Positions 5,363 to 5,953 of a stretch of 5,953 bases of DNA are shown here, piece after piece. Position numbers and translations under genes: made by a program. This stretch comes from Actinomycetota bacterium (GTDB lineage Bacteria; Actinomycetota; Thermoleophilia; UBA2241), in NCBI GenBank assembly GCA_026392265.1, contig JAPLCL010000244.1:1-5953 (forward strand), written 5' to 3'. The notes beneath the pieces are model-generated. The model made no database searches. It saw only the letters and a program-made list of their open reading frames with translations, and was not told where the DNA came from. Every line of letters starts with the position of its first letter. The stretch's first letter is position 1.

Positions 5363-5953
5363 TGTTCCGTCCCTTCTTTGAGCGGGATCACGACATAGAT
5401 GCGCGTGCCGCGGCCCACGGCGGACTCGACCCGAAAGGTGCCCCCGAGGGCCGCCGTTCTCTCCCGCATGGACAGCATACCCACGCCGTAGCGGTCTTCG
5501 GCGTCGGCCCCCGCGTGTTCACGGTCAAAGCCGACGCCGTTGTCCTCCACCGCCACCACGGCATACCCGGGCCTTGTCTCGAGGCGCACTGTCGCGCGCG
5601 TCGCGCCGGAGTGCTTCACGACGTTGGAGAGCGACTCCTGAGCGATCCTGTACAGCCCCGTCTCCACCTCGGCGGGAAGCCGGCGGTCGGCGGCGTCAAG
5701 ATCGGTCTCGACCGTGAGCCCCGACAGGTCGAGGTGTGTCTTCACGTACCACCGCAGGGCCGGGGCAAGGCCGAAGTCGTCGAGCATTGAAGGCCGCAGA
5801 TCGTACACCAGCAGCTTGATCTGCGCGAGGCAGTGCGTGATCAGCGAGCGCGCGTTTGCCACGCGGTCCTGGACCTCAGGGCTGCAGCCCTCGAAGCCGC
5901 GCAGAGCCATGTCGATGTTGAGGAGCGCGGCGGCCAGCGATTGACTCGTCTCG
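5359..5953 (-). CDS. NarL-type (HisKA_3/HATPase_c) sensor histidine kinase, partial (N-terminus beyond window)
   Basis: The C-terminal 198 codons including the stop are visible; the sensor part and upstream start lie outside. The first complete codons read ETSQSLAAALLNIDMALRG, which is the HisKA_3 dimerisation helix just after the usual HD(E) phospho-site, so the phosphorylated histidine is about two residues beyond the edge. YDLRPSMLDDFGLAPAL is the second-helix signature of the NarX/DegS/NreB group. The ATPase domain has the N-box QESLSNVVKHSG (Asn110 counting from the first visible codon), G1 box DNGVGF (137-142), YGVGMLSMRER (155-165) and GRGTR near the end. The ATG at 5908-5910 is internal and is not the start. 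It overlaps the response regulator by GTGA, so the pair is translationally coupled. The stimulus cannot be inferred. Confidence 0.93.
   Translation of the reverse strand, partial: ETSQSLAAALLNIDMALRGFEGCSPEVQDRVANARSLITHCLAQIKLLVYDLRPSMLDDFGLAPALRWYVKTHLDLSGLTVETDLDAADRRLPAEVETGLYRIAQESLSNVVKHSGATRATVRLETRPGYAVVAVEDNGVGFDREHAGADAEDRYGVGMLSMRERTAALGGTFRVESAVGRGTRIYVVIPLKEGTEQ

Noticed and set aside
1..5953. CRISPR arrays, tRNA or rRNA genes, insertion sequences, attachment sites
   Set aside because: No regularly spaced repeats, cloverleaf-like sequence, transposase motifs or terminal inverted repeats were seen; the window is densely filled with the genes listed.

Overview
A GC-rich bacterial window in which every supported gene lies on the minus strand. 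It holds two transcription blocks, read right to left. The organism cannot be named from the sequence. High GC, strong G/C preference at third codon positions and GTG starts fit an actinobacterial-type or similar high-GC lineage, but this is an inference.

Right block (about 4649-5953): the C-terminal part of a NarL/NreB-type sensor histidine kinase, cut by the window edge almost exactly at its phospho-accepting histidine, followed by a complete NarL/FixJ-family response regulator. The two overlap by four bases (GTGA). A hairpin without a clear U-tract follows the regulator.

Intergenic region (4420-4648): besides the hairpin it contains a sigma70-like promoter pointing left, a 6-bp inverted repeat with arms two helical turns apart straddling the -35 element, and a leader of about 100 nt with a small perfect hairpin.

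Left block (1-4419): in transcription order, a probable 36-codon small gene with a very good ribosome binding site; a GT-A (family 2-like) glycosyltransferase domain fused to a six-cysteine, zinc-ribbon-like tail; then hypF, hypC and hypD, the last cut by the left edge. The close spacing (GTGA overlap, 19 nt, 25 nt, 14-nt overlap) suggests one operon.

HypF, HypC and HypD belong to the pathway that builds the Fe(CN)2CO group of [NiFe]-hydrogenases. HypF supplies the carbamoyl group that becomes cyanide on HypE, and HypC/HypD carry the iron and receive the ligands. hypE, hypA and hypB and the hydrogenase structural genes are not in the window and are expected nearby. The unusual parts are the glycosyltransferase/zinc-ribbon protein and the coupled micro-gene at the head of a hyp operon. 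The neighbouring two-component system may regulate the operon, but only proximity and the operator-like repeat point to that.
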